A stretch of DNA of 64,000 nucleotides from Brugia malayi (lineage: Eukaryota; Nematoda; Chromadorea; Rhabditida; Onchocercidae). The translations under genes were made by a program, and so were the position numbers. The stretch covers positions 2,873,721 through 2,937,720 of the forward strand of contig NW_025062479.1 of NCBI RefSeq assembly GCF_000002995.4. The letters run 5' to 3'. Below are positions 25,147 through 38,866 of the stretch, one piece after another. Below the pieces are notes generated by a model, which was not told the origin of the DNA, searched no databases, and saw only the letters and a list, made by a program, of their open reading frames with translations. Within the stretch, counting starts at the first letter, position 1; the number at the start of each line of letters is the position of its first letter.

Positions 25147-28100
25147 ATGTATAATCAAGAAAATCAAGACGATAAGAGAAGAATTGATGAACGATTGGTC
25201 TTATCAGTACCATATGATGATACTGTTGAGAACATATCATATATCAAACCAGTAAAACTATCTCATTGTTATTCAGACGAATGTTTGGAAGCTAATAAAA
25301 AAATTTTAGACGATTCTGATCAGTCTTTAAGTCAAAATTCACCGGTTAGTCCATTGTTTTCATATGCACTTCTTTTTTTTTTTTTTTTTAATAATTATAA
25401 GATTTCATGAAAATCACTCAATTTTTAAAATTAATTTATAATCTACTAGTAGAGAGAGAATAAAGAGAAATTAATTGAAATTAAATAGATTATAACTTCG
25501 AGACAAATATTAGACTTTCAGTATTAAACATTCGTTTTACAGATTGTGCAATCAAATTATGATCGATCAAGTGGACGCCTTAGTATTGATGATTCTGATT
25601 TGATCGATGATTCAACAAGTGGTATTTTTTTTTCTACTTTCAACAAGAACTCTGGTTTAAATTATTTTCAATTAGAAATTTATAAATGTTTGAAAAATTG
25701 CTCATTCATTTATTCATAAATGCTTTGAAGTTTGTCACTTTTTTCTTTGTTGTTTCAATCCTTTTATTGGTCATTTGACCAAATCCGAATAGAAATTATG
25801 CATATGTATAGGATGACAAAGACTACGGTACGGAAATTCCGGTAGGTAGACGGAAAGGAAAATGTGATTATGTTTATGTGACTAATGTTTAATCGTACTT
25901 TAATCGTAAAAGCAAGAGTATTCTATGCTTCAAAAACATTGTCAAAAGAATCATTACTTATTTGCTTAAAATTTTTTGCCTTACATTAAGAATATAATAA
26001 ACAAAAATGATATTGTAGTGGCGCAATTGTCAACATCTTCTCCGATATCAGTCACATCTGCATCAACATCATCCTTTTATCCAACACTTAATGTCGGCAG
26101 TGGAGCAGAAGTCAGTGCAAAATATGCAAAGTATGCTCTAATTGTTTTATTACGTTCATCCTATTCAAGCTCTAAAAAAATTATGAAAGAAAGCTTTGAA
26201 TAAAATATAGCGGTAAATAATACTTAGAAAAATTTTCAGTCACTAGTTATAATTGAAAATTAAATTTCTAACTTGTCACTTTATTATAATTATTAATTAT
26301 TATTATTATTCAGAATTGGGCAGTCACAAGGGACTAAAAGTGATCAAAGTAGTAGTTTACGGCTCAGCGATAAATACAAGGTAGTTTTTACGATTTTAAA
26401 GATTTTACTAGTAGATTTGGTGAATTAATATGCTGTAATTCTGCAGATTAATAAAATGAAGAATGAAGTAATTTATGTGTTAAATTATGAGTACTGGAAG
26501 TTAAGTGTTTATTAATGTACAGTTTTGTTAAATTAATTGGATTCAGGGAGTTATTATCAGGCAAATTAAAACAATAGAGTTTCTAGAAATATACATCTGC
26601 AAAAAGTCGGTTAAACGAATTATGTGAAATAATTGAGAAGAAGGATAAACAATTGCGATTAGTTCGAAATGGACTTAATGAGAAGGATCTGGAAATTGGG
26701 AAGTTGCATGATAGGATTAGAGCTTTGGAATATAATTGTGGAAGATTGCAATCGGTGATTGAATCTGTTGGGTTTGTTCATTTTCATTTTCTTATTAAAC
26801 TTCATTTTAATAATCTGAAATTGATTAAGATAAAAGTAGTGAACTGGAATAATTTCACTATTATTAAATGAAGAATGTGTAAATTTTGAACTTTCTAATT
26901 CACCATTTATCGAAATCGTTTCAAGTATTCTTCTACTCATGTGATTCATCAGATTTCCTTTCCACGAATTCAGATACATTAAAATCAGAAAATTGATACG
27001 AGATTGACTAAACAAAGAAGTAATTAGAGAATGAAATAATTTATGATAAGATCAAAGAGAAAGCACCGAATATTTCCCGATTTATGAAGCACTTGGGCAA
27101 CCAATCGCTTTGCATCAGAATTAATTAACTTGCCTTGAACAGAACTTTATCAGTTTTTGATCATGCCGCATTACTGATGAGTGGATCATATTAAATTGTT
27201 TTCCCATTTTCTCCAAATGTAACTCTTTTTTTGCTTATGCTAATGAATTGCAGAGATGAATCGGATCAAAATCAGATAAAATTAAATGAAATTATCAATG
27301 AACGAGATGGTTTGCTTGTTAGGAATGCTTCACTTTCACGACAGGTACGTAATGCATTGATTGATGAGATCATAACATTGATTCAGCAGTAAATTAATTT
27401 AACTATTAATATACAAGTAATTTTTAGAGTACTTCAAGGTGACAATTTTTTGCTTTACATAATATGATATGAATAAATTTATAGTTAAATGTTCATTTTA
27501 AGAAAGCGATAATATTTAACAGGTGAATTTTGACTTACTGTTTTTCAATTTTCCCATCAGCTTTTCAAATCATTGAAATGTTCATCCGCAATCTGTGTAC
27601 AGTTTTACAAATTAATCATACCAATAATATGAATTGTAAATATTTAACAATAAATCTATTCATATAATTAATTATAGATTGAATTCGAAAAACGAGAATG
27701 GTCGATCGAACGAGAACGTCTTTCAATGGATCTTGATGATGTAACCAGAGAACTTGAATTACAAAAAATGATTTTAAATGGTGAAAGTATCTCAGAAATT
27801 GTTCAACGGGTAAGAAGAATTTCTAACATTTTTTTACGGTGTTTTTTTTTTTTTTATTAATGGAAATGGTGAAAAAGAAGAAAGTAATTTACCCTACTAG
27901 CAATAAATTTTCTAATTTCATAATACTTATATCATAAATTTTATCAACATTGAAATTTTTACCTTTCAAGAGGATTTTTTGTGTAAGGATCTATTATTTT
28001 ATAACAATTTAGTGGCAAACAAAAGTATTTGAATTGGAAGGAATGATAACTGATCGAGATCATGCAATACGGGCGCAAGAAGCTCGAATCAGTAAACTGA

Positions 28101-28554
28101 AGCAATCACTAGCAGAAGTTGATCGTATCTCTTGTGATGATTCATTAGAAATGCAAACAAAACTTGATTTTCCTTCGTTCAATTCTTTAAAACATCTACT
28201 GCTACAATATCTTACTAGGTACCATTATTAACAGTATTCAATTCAATAGTTTAAATAAAGATTTTCATAGATTTAAAATTTTCTAAAATATCATTTAATA
28301 TCTGATTTCGTAAATAGATAGTAGATATGAGTCATATCTTGGGATTTGTTTTACTTTACTTACAAGCACTACACAAAAAATTAATCTTTTAATTTAACAA
28401 AAGTAAAAATGATAATTAACTGATAGATTAGCATTTCAGTTCCGATGAAGAACGAATGCAGCTACTACATAACGTGTCAACTATGCTTCATTTATCAGAT
28501 GAAGAGCAACGCCAAGTATGGGCAAATCTAAAGAGCAAAATTCGCATTTCTTGA
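25147..28554 (+). CDS. Small coiled-coil protein with C-terminal GRIP-like domain (golgin)
   Basis: Exons: 25147-25344, 25543-25621, 26019-26130, 26314-26380, 26587-26771, 27254-27344, 27678-27809, 28013-28218, 28440-28554 (394 aa, phases all consistent). Residues 1-150 are Ser/Asp-rich and probably disordered. About 155-335 is heptad-like coiled coil rich in Glu, Lys, Arg and Leu (RLNELCEIIEKKDKQLRL, KLHDRIRALE). Residues about 340-390 fit the GRIP pattern: FNSLKHLLLQYL, then DEERMQLLHNVSTMLHLSDEE. GRIP domains bind Arl1-GTP and place golgins on the trans-Golgi, where they tether vesicles. Here the position of the otherwise conserved Tyr (xYLKN) is Ser346, so Arl1 binding is doubtful. The protein is far shorter than golgin-97 or golgin-245. 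Other golgin-like coiled-coil proteins are the main alternative. Confidence 0.78.
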
Positions 28555-29643
28555 ATTATTAATGAATTGATATTTATGCTAAAAAGTGACAATTATCTGT
28601 ATTATTAAACAAAATCATCACTATTCATCAGTGAAATGCTTCTTGTTTATTACTATTCTTATTATTATTTTCTTATTGTATTGATAAAATCCGGTGGAAA
28701 CTTTCAGAATTAACATATTTCAAAGAAAAAAGAAAGAAAAAGTTCATAAACTGTAATAAGTTTACATGAAAATATTTTGAAATATTTTGTTAATTATAAT
28801 AAAAAGATGCATTTATTATTTAACAAATAACATTTCGAAACAAACTATACTTACTGTGCTTTTTTTTTTCCTAAATTTTTGATGAAGTAATTTCTTTCGA
28901 ATCAGTGGATAGTACTATTTTTATTATCAGGTCTGCATGATACAGTATTTGTAAGAGCAGCACATAGAGCTGAATAAAATCAAACAGATTTGATTTCAAA
29001 TAGATCATGAAAGTTTGAACTGCTCAAAGTGTTGGATTTATATATATATATGAGACTGCTGAAAACGTATATATAACGTATGTAAAATAATTAAATAAAG
29101 AAAACAGAAGACACATATGAAGGAGGTAGAATTTATAAGATTCAAATAAAAACTGAGAATGAAATGCAAAAAACGTATTGATAAACCGTAATAATAATAA
29201 TAATCATTATATGATTATGGAACAATTAATATTTCAAAGTAAAAATTGCAAGGAATTAAACAACTTTGTATCTTTTTTAGTTTTTCAATTCTTTCAGAAT
29301 TCTGACACCAATTTTAGTAAAATCACTTCATAAAATGAATTTATTTGATAAACAATCAAGAACATTAAGGAAACAAAAAAAAAAAAAATAGCATACAATT
29401 CGCAACAAAAATTCATTTAGCACTTCAGTGAAAATGAATTGTTAACATGCGATTGACAACAGTACTGGCACAATTAAATAAACTCATATTATATTATTTT
29501 CAAATTTTAATTTTATTCTTAACCTTACAACTAATTACATATATCAAATAACAAGTGAGGAGAAAAAAAAGTGATGGAGAAAAGAAATATTACTGATAAA
29601 AGAATATTTGAGCAAAAGTGATTTATATTGAAATTTCATGAAT
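28555..29643. other. Convergent intergenic region (GRIP gene and amine receptor)
   Basis: AT-rich 3' flanks with a short TA repeat near 29040. Nothing else is recognisable. Confidence 0.6.
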
Positions 29644-30308
29644 TCAACAGTTACTTTGCTGATGAAGTTTACGAATACTCATTGATCGTCGTTTTCTCAT
29701 GAATCCCAATGTTAAGAGATCACGAAAACACCGACGGAAATCATGATTATACATCGTATAGATTATTGGATTCAATACCTATAATACATTTTGAAATTTT
29801 CATTTAAAAATTAGAATGAGTATAAATTATGTCAAGGTAATTAACATTTTATTAAAAATCCATCAATGCAAAATATTTTTTAATTTCTGCTATCTTATAA
29901 GAAGTTCAAATTTTTTCATTTTCAATGAAAACTAACAGAATTTGAATAGCCTAGCCATAGGAAAACTTCTTGTGTGGCATAAATAATGTCATTAGGGCTG
30001 CTCACTAGCACTTCGATCAGGTAAATTACAAAGAAGGGAAGCCAACATATTGAAAATGCTGAAAGTTATTGAATTTAATAGAATATGTCAGTTCAGATAC
30101 AAGTTTACTGAAGTTTAGCGATTTTCGGAATGAAAGAAAGCAAAAAATATTCCTGATAAATGAAAAAAAAAAAATTTTTTTTTTTTTTTTTTGAGAACTT
30201 GATAAAATACTGGATAGCTTTTTAGTTGATGTTATAGTAAATCAAGTTATAGATTTATATTTATCTAGATTTTTCCATTTTACATTTGTTACTTTTCATT
30301 TCTTTCTT

Positions 30309-30339
<31 letters not shown>

Positions 30340-33300
30340 CAAGTTATTTACAGATATCATTCAAATATAAATGTGGAAAATACAGAAAAAAAGGATGGCA
30401 ATCGTTTTCAGAGCTTTTCGTTCTTTCATGTAAACAATTTTCTCTCTGGAATTGTGGGTAAATTTTCCAGGGCCACAAGTTTGATAACGATCATGAGCTT
30501 TGGCTAATAAATAACGGGGTTGTAACTTGAGGTAACAATGTTGTGCTATTCTGGCTAACGTTAGCACAGAACCATCATCAGTATCCATATGATTTACTGG
30601 TAGCTAAAATTTAACAATTAATATTCTTCTAATATGTGTGATAAATTTAACTTATTTTCACATCAGTTATTTCTAGATAAATTTGCAACGATCATTTCTC
30701 ATTTCTTATTGCTAATTAAATTTCAAATTAATATATCTCATTAACGTTACTTTGTAAGGAGAAATGTGTTTTGAATCGTAATCTAAGTCACTTAGTTATT
30801 GTTGAAGACTAAAATTATTTCATTTATTTTACTAATTAACCAATTGTAGCAATCAATCTTAATTGGTAAGATTCATTGCAAGTATCAACAAAAGTATCAA
30901 CAAATCTTGATGATATATTGCTATCCATTTTTGAGTATTATCTCTCTTAAGCATAGGAAAAATTAACTTTATCCATTAATGATATATCTTTAAAATTTAA
31001 TGTAAATAAATTAGCAAAACATGTTTATATTACTAATCCTTAAATATATACTTAATGTTAATAAGCAAAGATGTCCGAATTGAAGGACCTTTGTTCTATC
31101 ATTTGATTTCATCTCAGAATTGAGTGAATTCGATTTAAGCGCAGACATGCCAACACTGATAACGCTGTACATTAAATCGTGTGTTGTTTGTTTTTCGGAC
31201 ATTGATTCTTCTTCCGAATAAACCATACCGTTAGGCTGTGAATAGTAACGTTCATTGCTATTCCTACAAAATTATTCCTAATAATTGCTTAATATAAAAA
31301 TTCAAATTTTATGAAATCTGTTGAGGTCAAATGTCATAGCAATAATATGTGTAATCTTAAGCAAAGCATTTTTTTTTTCTTTTTGTCCTCTAACTCTTTA
31401 AAAATAATCATTGTTATTTATGATGACCTGAAAGTTTATACTTTATAAGAATTTGAAATAAGGAAATAATCTTATAATGCTCAGTAACATTATAAAATTA
31501 TTTCAATTTTATTTTAAACTTTTCTATCAAAGATAATACTCGTATAAATTTTTGAAACTTAAATATTAGCAAGCTTTTTTCATTGTAGCTGTTTTTGTTT
31601 TTTGCATTCATTTGGAAATTATTTCTTGTTTAGCAACAGAAGGCTAACTAAATGTTATTGTCACAGATCCCAACTTTTGAATATTTATCGTAATTTCAAG
31701 TAGCATCTTGTATTCTCGACTAGTACTTCAAATCTTCTTTCACTGTAGTGCAAATATATTGGAAGTGTTTCATAAGAAGTGATTCTTAAGTACAGCATAC
31801 TCATAATGTGTTAACTTTGTGATAATATTGTAATTACTGAACTTATGATTGATAATCATTAGAATTGGAGATTAGGAAGATGAAAATAAATTTCAATCCA
31901 TAAATCAATTTAATTTAACCTGTCTTTGCTTAGACTACTAGAAGTGTGGCTTTTCTTGGATCTATCATATGATTTCAAATTGATGCTCTTCCACAAAACT
32001 TTTTCCCGTGTCGATATAATCCGAAATATTTTGTAGTACACCGAGCACATTAGCTAAAAAATAAGTTTCACGAAACTTTTTCAGCTTAATAATATTATTT
32101 GTTGACAAAAATTTATCATTTCTAGCTTATTTAATAAAAGGAAAAAAAGTGAAGAAAAATATAAGTTTTTGAAATTAATTGGATTTCAATTCAGAAGTTT
32201 GGCTACTATCTAAGAATAGACAAACTTAAATTAGGCATGTTTATACCAAAAGTGGAATGAAGAAGCTCGCCATTGAACTGTATATTCGGTACATGATCCC
32301 ACTGGGATAACCGCAAACAATCATATTCAAACATGAAGTGGGTGCAGAAATATTCGCACGAGTGGTTATGGGATAATCATCGAAATGAAATATCCATGGT
32401 GGGGTACAGACTATGAATGAGATCAACCAAACTGAGCCCAGTAATAAAGCGGCTGTTTTACGATTTCTATAAATGGCTAGTATAGTATGCGAAATTTCCA
32501 TTAATATTTGTAATATGATGCTGATAATTTTGATAAGATCACTTCACTTAATAAGGAGGAAAAAAAGTAAATTGAAAATGTTAAAATTTTTAAGGTTCAG
32601 AATTTTCCAAAATTCATCTCAAGTAATTTCGTTGTTGTTGCTGTTTTTGTTATCTTCTATTTCTTGTGATTCAGCTTGTGCAATTTTGTCTAGTCAAAGG
32701 TTATTCTTCCTCACTTAAAAAATGTTATGTTAAACCAATGTCAACAATTGATTATAATTTCAGATGTTGATTGAACTTTATGCAAATTTGCACTTAGATC
32801 TAGGCATTGCAGCTGTTATCTGTCTTTAGCGCTTGCATAAATAATGCATGGTTGACATCGTCAACACACTATCTCTGAGATGTTTACAATCAAATCGCTT
32901 TATCAGCATCGAATCCAATATTGCTAGTTTTGCATTGATGTAGTCAACGATTACTCCCTTAGCAATTAGTTTAGAAATGACAGTTCAATTTTATGAGTAA
33001 TTTCATGAATCGAAAAAAAAAATTTTTTCTTTTTTTTTTTAAATGATATCTTTGTTAATTAAAGTATTAAAAGCTGAATACCTCGTTCTGGAATATTTTA
33101 ATGGCTTAGAGATAGCCAAATAGCGATCAATTGATATAACACAAAGATTGAGAATGGAAGCTGTACAGAAAAGGACATCACTTGTTGACCAGACTTTACA
33201 TAATAACATATCGAATGGCCAAGCATGATTTAATAGTAAATCCAATAGCGATAATGGCATTACAAATAAACCAACTAAGAGATCTGGAATTTTTTTTTTT

Positions 33301-34459
33301 TTTTTTTCAACTATTTCTTCAATTTCATTAATTCCAAAATAAGGTGAAATATTTTTGTAATGAATATCATTTAAAGTATTTACAAATGTAGTTTTATATA
33401 ACTTCAAATTTAAAAGTTTTGTACATTTATGCTTAAATTACTTTGAATTTAACATTTAGATTCGATCATTTCGTAAACATTTTTAATGTAATTGAGTATT
33501 TATCTGGTTTTTTTTTTTTTTTTTCAAAATGTTTGCAATCACTTCAGACCAGGAAATGTTTCTATGGATATGATGACGTTATTACAATATAAATGTAAAA
33601 AATGGAGAAAACGAGCATATTTCAGAAATTTCAAATCGTCCAAAACGAACATAAACCATTATTGTGTATTGGTTAATTGAACTTAACCGGAATAGATTAA
33701 ACCAACCGTCGAGTGTTAAATTTAGGATAAACATGAAATTATACTGAGGTGCTTCTGAGATATGGACTAATAATTGCTATAATTAGAGTAATACGGTTTT
33801 CATGGTATGTATTAATAATAAATTTTAGCAATAGCTAAGATTTGCAAAAAAAAAAAAAACAAAATTTTCTAAATAATATAAGATATTTAAGTTAATTTAT
33901 AAATTATTGCCCATTGATACTAAAATCAATTTTGCAAATGATACATTTGCTTAAATTAACTTACCAGCAGTGGCAAGTGATGTTAATAACTTATTTGTAA
34001 ATGTTCTCATACGCTTATAAATGATCACGGATAGTATGACAAGTGTATTTCCAACTATCACAAAAAATATTAATATAATCTGAAAAGAAAGTAATCAATT
34101 TAAAGATTAAATGATTTGATTAAATGTGAAATAAATGTAAAAAATAATAACTTTCCTACAAAGCTAATATACTTTAACAACAACGTATCGATCTTTTAAT
34201 CTATGGAATATATCTTTTCACGGAAAATATAAAAGACATAAGATACGATTAACCTATATTCTATCTTTTCTCTAGAATTTACTCAATAAAATGACAACAG
34301 TGGTTAGAAGAATTCTTTCATCCTGCAATTCCTTAAAAGAATTAACCATTAAGTAGCCAACAGCCATACCAGAACAATGGCGATGATAATTTGATGAACG
34401 GTTAAATATGATGATAATCTTTCTATTATTGTACAATTCGTCATGACAGAAGTTGACAT
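29644..34459 (-). CDS. Class A GPCR, biogenic-amine receptor
   Basis: Exons in transcript order: 34459-34370, 34079-33965, 33283-33082, 32466-32247, 32053-31920, 31263-31089, 30603-30384, 30058-29937, 29778-29644 (470 aa, phases consistent). It encodes a seven-helix plasma-membrane receptor. TM1 has GNTLVILSV; TM2 starts DLLVGLFVMPLSLLDLL; TM3 carries Asp104 (position 3.32, the amine counter-ion) and ends in DRY (121-123); TM5 has Ser199, Ser200 and Ser203 (5.42, 5.43, 5.46) before Pro207, the catecholamine/phenolamine hydroxyl-binding pattern; TM6 is CWLPFF (390-395); TM7 has WLGY.NS and NPIIY (429-433). NCT at residue 8 is a possible N-glycosylation site. The third loop is about 150 residues, typical of amine rather than peptide receptors. 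The residue set favours dopamine, tyramine or octopamine; ligand and C. elegans orthologue cannot be fixed by eye. The donor after ACA AAG (gtcctt) is non-standard but forced by phase and homology. Confidence 0.94.
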
Positions 34460-34497
34460 TATTGTTTCGAAGATACTTCTGCTGTTACTGCTTGCAT
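34459..34497 (-). promoter_or_regulatory. Upstream ORF overlapping the amine-receptor start codon
   Basis: ATG at 34497 opens a 12-codon frame whose TAA (34461-34459) overlaps the receptor ATG (34459-34457) in the arrangement TAATG. A possible acceptor (tttttaaacag) lies just upstream. If the transcript includes it, this overlapping layout could permit reinitiation control. Its inclusion is unproven. Confidence 0.4.
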
Positions 34498-37400
34498 AAA
34501 TGTTACACTGTTTAAAAACGATAATATTTGTTGAATTTGGTAAAATTTATATTGAAATACAATGTTGACATCGTTTGTGACAGGTTTGCTATTATCCTTT
34601 AAATTCAAATAACATCCTTTTAATTTAAGCAATGGAAAAATTTTGCAAAAGAAAAATGTGATGGTTTTTCGAGAAGAACACCGATTCACTACGATGTAAA
34701 TACATTAGAACACTCATGAGCTTTTCATTTATTTAAATTCATCATTCATCAGTTTTTTTTTTTTTTTTTCGTTTAATTTTATGTACTGAAATTAATAAAA
34801 ATTTTGTGACTTTCGAAAAGCTTTTTCAAAAATTCAAAAATATTATAAATATTATATTTTGAAAATAAATGATTTAACAGTAGGAACAAGATGAATCCAT
34901 TTATCTATCTGCTTAAAAATAAAAAAAAAAAGTGAAAAAATTATCTATTCATTTGGAAAGAGAGTAGAAATGAGACTAGCTTATATTTATTCATCATCTT
35001 TCAGGCAGAACTACCAGATGTCAATGTGATCAACTTTGAGCAAATCACTTCAGCTATTGTTTAATGTTTAAAAAAATTACAAAAAAAATGTCCTTCTGTT
35101 ATAATGATAATTTATAATATTTCTATTGAAAATTAATTTACAATACTTTCTATTGCTTTTATCATTTATAATATTGCACCTTCAGTTAACAAAAAAATTC
35201 TGACACTTACATCTACAATACACTATAAAAGATATGATAAATAATTGACTGAAAGTTTGATATTTATGAAAAAAAAAAATTTAATGCAACAAGCTTATCA
35301 GGTACCATTGTTCGACAAGAATTTAATCAAAGAAAAAAAAAAGAATTAAACTAAACAGTGTTTAATAATATGCGGTTCACTGTGTAATTTTGGGAAAAAA
35401 AAAAAAATCCTAACAAAATATTTCTGACAAAATTTCTTCAAATTTCTAACAAAATATCACTTTGTAGTATTTCAATTAATTTATAGAACTGATTTCACTT
35501 GTTTCCAACATTGAAACTTAAAAAAATGAGGAAAAAAAAAACGAAGAAATTTTCTATCGAAAGCTATCCATATAATAATTAGCATATTACAATTTCAATT
35601 CACTTTATGGATTAAATATAGAATTCCAACAATCGGGTTGTTATATGACTGATAGTAAAATTTTATATTACTAATTTTAAAAATGAAGCTAGAGGAAAAA
35701 TGAGAATTATTGAAAACAAATCAAAATTATCAAAATCAAGTTTCTTTAAATATTGAGTTAGGATATGAATAAAGAAGTAGTAGGATAGGGATTTCTCTTC
35801 ATTAACTTTTAATTATTTCTCTGAAATTCCTAGTCTATTCTAGCCCGTTATATATAACTGATATAGGTAAGTGTACTTCATGAAGATGTTTGAAAAAAAA
35901 AAATGAGGTGGAAAAGATACAAACAACAATAAAATATATGTTTAGTTTAATGATAAATTTACACTTGACATTTCATTAGGAAGAAAAGAAGAATGTTAAG
36001 TAAGTAACACACTAATATATCTGATCTACTTGATTGTAATATCCTAAAGTAGCATTTTTTGCAGCAATTATTGAGACTCATCGAAAATATTTAATTTTGA
36101 ATGCTTTCCTTTTTCAAAATAAATTCCGCCTTTTAATCAACTTTTCAACACAAAAGCAAAGGTATAAACAAACTTAGCAAAAAAAGCGTTATTCTTCATG
36201 TTAAAAATTGAATGTAAATTCTAATTTTTTTTTTTTTGTAACGATTGAAATATGAAAAATTTTGATTGTAATTTTATTGAAAATGGCAAAACTAAACTGA
36301 AAGTATATGAAATAATCGCCAAAAGAGAAAAGAGTGGACTTTGTCACCGTAATTTTAGGAATGCTGAAAAACAACTTCATTCAAGTGAGGAAGTTATCAG
36401 GCACTACTACTACTATCCTTGTGGGCTTAGTTACATTCTAAAAGTAAAAAAAATTGATTAAAACTGAGCTAAGTAAATTCCAACACATCAGTTTATTCTT
36501 AAATGTACATAGCTAATGATCTATTTCTGTTTCTTTGAGCAACAAAAATTTCAAATGACACAAGTTCCTAGACTCATTTACTTTGCCAAGTCTTCGAATT
36601 ACTTCCATAGTAACTTTTTTTTTTTCCGAAAAGGAAAATTGAGATTTTAGTTTTAATTGAAAGTTTGACTACCTAATTATGAATTTTGATAGTATAATAT
36701 TGGCAAACAAATGTTGGCATACAAAAGCGTTTGAAAATTTCCTTTTTAATTTTTCCTAAAAAAAGTTAACTTTAGAGAAGTTAGATCAAGAATGAAATAA
36801 ATTCTTTCATTTCAAATAAATTTAATCATTTTTTTCCAAAAATGAAAAAGAAGAGGAAAATATTAAGAAATAGTTGCAACTTAATTCATCTCAATGAAAC
36901 TAGAAATAAATTCAAAATTAGCGTACAATATCTCTTGAAGATAACTTTTAAATTACTACGTTTTTAGCAATATAAGGACGTTGATCATTAAAGGCACCAG
37001 CTAGCTGCATTAGCAACCTCTCCCGCATTTTCTGTGATTGAAAAATGCTAGGTTTAAGCTCTCCATCTCTCTCCTTTCTCAATTTAGCTAGAAAATTATG
37101 CTTGCCCATCCAAAAAGTGATCAATACAATTCAGATATAATTTCTGAAAGAGGAAGGGAAAAAACCCATCACAGCGTGACACATTTCCAAGAATTTCATA
37201 ACATAAGCCACATTTCTGAATGAAAGAAGTTAGCACATTCACTGACATATCAGAAACATCGCAACAGAATCGCAAATGATCGCTTCATTTGAGTTATGAA
37301 GAAGTTTACAATTGTTATCTGATAACTTCGACAAAATAACTTCACTTTAACATATGTGTTATATGCATAATAATAAATCAGACAAATGAAAAATTTTCAC

Positions 37401-38866
37401 TTTTATGCAAAAACGAATACTCAAAAATTCTTTAATATGTTATGATTGTAATGCATAATGATCATATACATACATTCTTCCATTTAATCTTCATTTCTTC
37501 TTTTAATTGAAAATATATCGTAGAAAAATTCCTCGATAACACTGCACAGGAAATTAAACTTTAAACATTTTCAATTTTCGCCAAATGAGCTTGAAACAAG
37601 AGCAGAAACAGGAACAGGAAAATAGGACTTTTTATTTTCTTGCTATTTGTGCGAAGAGAATGTGTGTGTGTGTGTGTGTGTGCAATGTAAACAGGCAAAT
37701 ATTTCCAATTGCTTCATGACCAATTGATAAAATTTAGTATTGTTAAAATGAATTCATTATAATAATATATATTCTTTCTAATTTTATAGTTTCCAAAAAT
37801 TTTACGAAATGATATGAAAGAATAAAACCATTATTCAAAGGATGATAGAAACTGATAGTATACTTCAATTAAATATTGAATATGTTAGCATTTACTTATT
37901 CGAACTTCTTTGATTAGCAAATTGGAAAAAGAAAAAAAAAATAAATAAACCATTTTTGAAATGATTACATATTGTTAAAGTAAAGTAAAAAGAAGAAAGA
38001 ACTCAATAGTCAATAAAATAATAATCCATGCATGGTTCATCTACCGGTAGGTAAAGCACTACGGTGCTAAATTTTTTAACGGTTCGACGCATTTATATTC
38101 CCATTGCAATACGATAAATAAATAACAGCTGAAGTTATGCTTTTGCAATTTCCATTAATGTGTTAAATGTGGTAATTCTGCCTTTTCATAAAGTTATATT
38201 CAAAATCGGTGCAATTTATAATACGTCGCATTAAACTTGCGCATCATAAATAAGAAATATAATATAAACTGAGACAATCCTTAATATTTAATCCTACAGA
38301 ATATCCGATGCCATGTTCAATTTTTGTTCCAGGTTGATATAAAATCGATGGCAAAATTTTGACTTTGTTATCAAAACAATCTGTTTATGATTAGAATAAT
38401 AAGTAAATCAATAACTAAATTATTAAGATCGTTTTAATGAAAAACTCAAGTTATCGTTTTACAGGTGACAATGTAAAATTCTCATTTTGAAATCACTTTC
38501 AGCTTTATCATCTTTTTTTTTCCATGAGACTAATTTCAAAAATAAGAATTCCAAATGTGAGAAATTAAACGTTTAATATTAAAGAGAAAATTACATACAC
38601 AATTACGATGTTTAATATAATACAAACAAGTAAACACTGAATTATTAAAAATATGTGAAATTAATTCGCTGAAAAAATTAATTAACTTGCAAATGAAATG
38701 TCACAATATACAAATAAATTCTAAGTGCAGTAAATAAATATTTAATGTACTAAATTTTCGCACAAAGTTAGCTTATAAAAAAAAAAAAAGTGCATAATAG
38801 CTTTCAATATAAAAGCTTTCAAATACAACACTTTCAATAAGTGTTCAACCACACTCAATTTTGATG
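34460..38866. other. AT-rich intergenic region upstream of the amine receptor
   Basis: Holds the receptor's 5' region, including a short upstream ORF at 34497-34459, a (TG)n run at 37661-37682, and only chance-length open frames such as 36252-36461. No gene or RNA gene is recognised. Confidence 0.55.
37661..37682. repeat. (TG)11 microsatellite
   Basis: Uninterrupted tgtgtg run in intergenic DNA. Confidence 0.95.
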
